6,585 nt of DNA from an uncultured Erysipelotrichaceae bacterium (GTDB taxonomy: Bacteria; Bacillota_I; Bacilli_A; Erysipelotrichales; Coprobacillaceae). The stretch is from assembly GCA_900544435.1 (NCBI GenBank), contig UQVG01000117.1:1-6585 (forward strand). Direction: 5' to 3'. The notes beneath the pieces were generated by a model. That model did not search any database and was not told where the DNA came from. It saw only the letters and a list, made by a program, of their open reading frames with translations. This document shows positions 6,577-6,585 of this stretch, in pieces. Position 1 is the first letter of the stretch; the number at the start of each line of letters is the position of its first letter. Both the position numbers and the translations under genes were made by a program.

Positions 6577-6585
6577 ATAAAAACA

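Noticed and set aside
1..6585. Mobile elements, CRISPR arrays, toxin-antitoxin or defence genes, tRNA or rRNA
   Set aside because: No repeated spacer pattern, transposase, terminal inverted repeats, or structured RNA other than the T-box and terminators was seen. Apart from the T-box/PLP-enzyme link, the window looks like ordinary chromosomal metabolism and transport.

Overview
The window is strongly AT-rich. It carries low-GC Gram-positive (Bacillota) hallmarks: a T-box riboswitch, strong purine-rich Shine-Dalgarno sites, a lipoprotein-type solute-binding protein, and short intergenic gaps with overlapping genes. The genus cannot be fixed by eye; the style would suit a gut Erysipelotrichia/Coprobacillaceae-like or Clostridia-like organism, but that is only an impression. 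Almost everything lies on the minus strand, so transcription runs from high to low coordinates.

Region 1 (6576 down to 3784) is the tail of one operon. It holds a full-length MsbA/LmrA-type ABC exporter half-transporter, then, one base after its stop codon, a Cof-type HAD hydrolase gene broken by a -1 frameshift near its 5' end. The last gene encodes a small one-helix membrane protein with a helical, probably coiled-coil tail. No promoter for this operon is visible, and no terminator hairpin is seen after the small gene.

Region 2 (about 3773 to 3507) is a regulatory intergenic region. A near-perfect sigma-A-type promoter (TTGACA, 16 bp, TATAAT) starts only ten bases beyond the stop codon of the small gene. 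It drives a complete T-box leader: Stem I with specifier loop, Stem II, a probable IIA/B pseudoknot, Stem III, and an antiterminator with the UGGUACC bulge competing with an intrinsic terminator. Aligned to the classical leader register, the specifier codon is CGC (arginine).

Region 3 (3481 down to 178) is the T-box-controlled operon: a polar amino-acid-binding lipoprotein, a HisM/ArtQ-type permease, a GlnQ/HisP/ArtP-type ATPase, and a fold-type I PLP aminotransferase-like enzyme. The last three genes are packed tightly (permease and ATPase overlap by 8 bases, ATPase and PLP enzyme by 1). The logic is that uncharged tRNA-Arg accumulates when arginine is scarce, antitermination follows, and a probable arginine/basic amino acid importer plus an amino-acid-modifying PLP enzyme are made. 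The substrate of the PLP enzyme is the main open question.

Region 4 (1 to about 202) holds the C-terminal end of a convergent plus-strand gene, probably a LysR-type regulator. It is followed by a weak hairpin and a bidirectional intrinsic terminator whose stem overlaps the last codons of the PLP-enzyme gene. I saw no insertion sequence, CRISPR array, tRNA, rRNA or phage gene.
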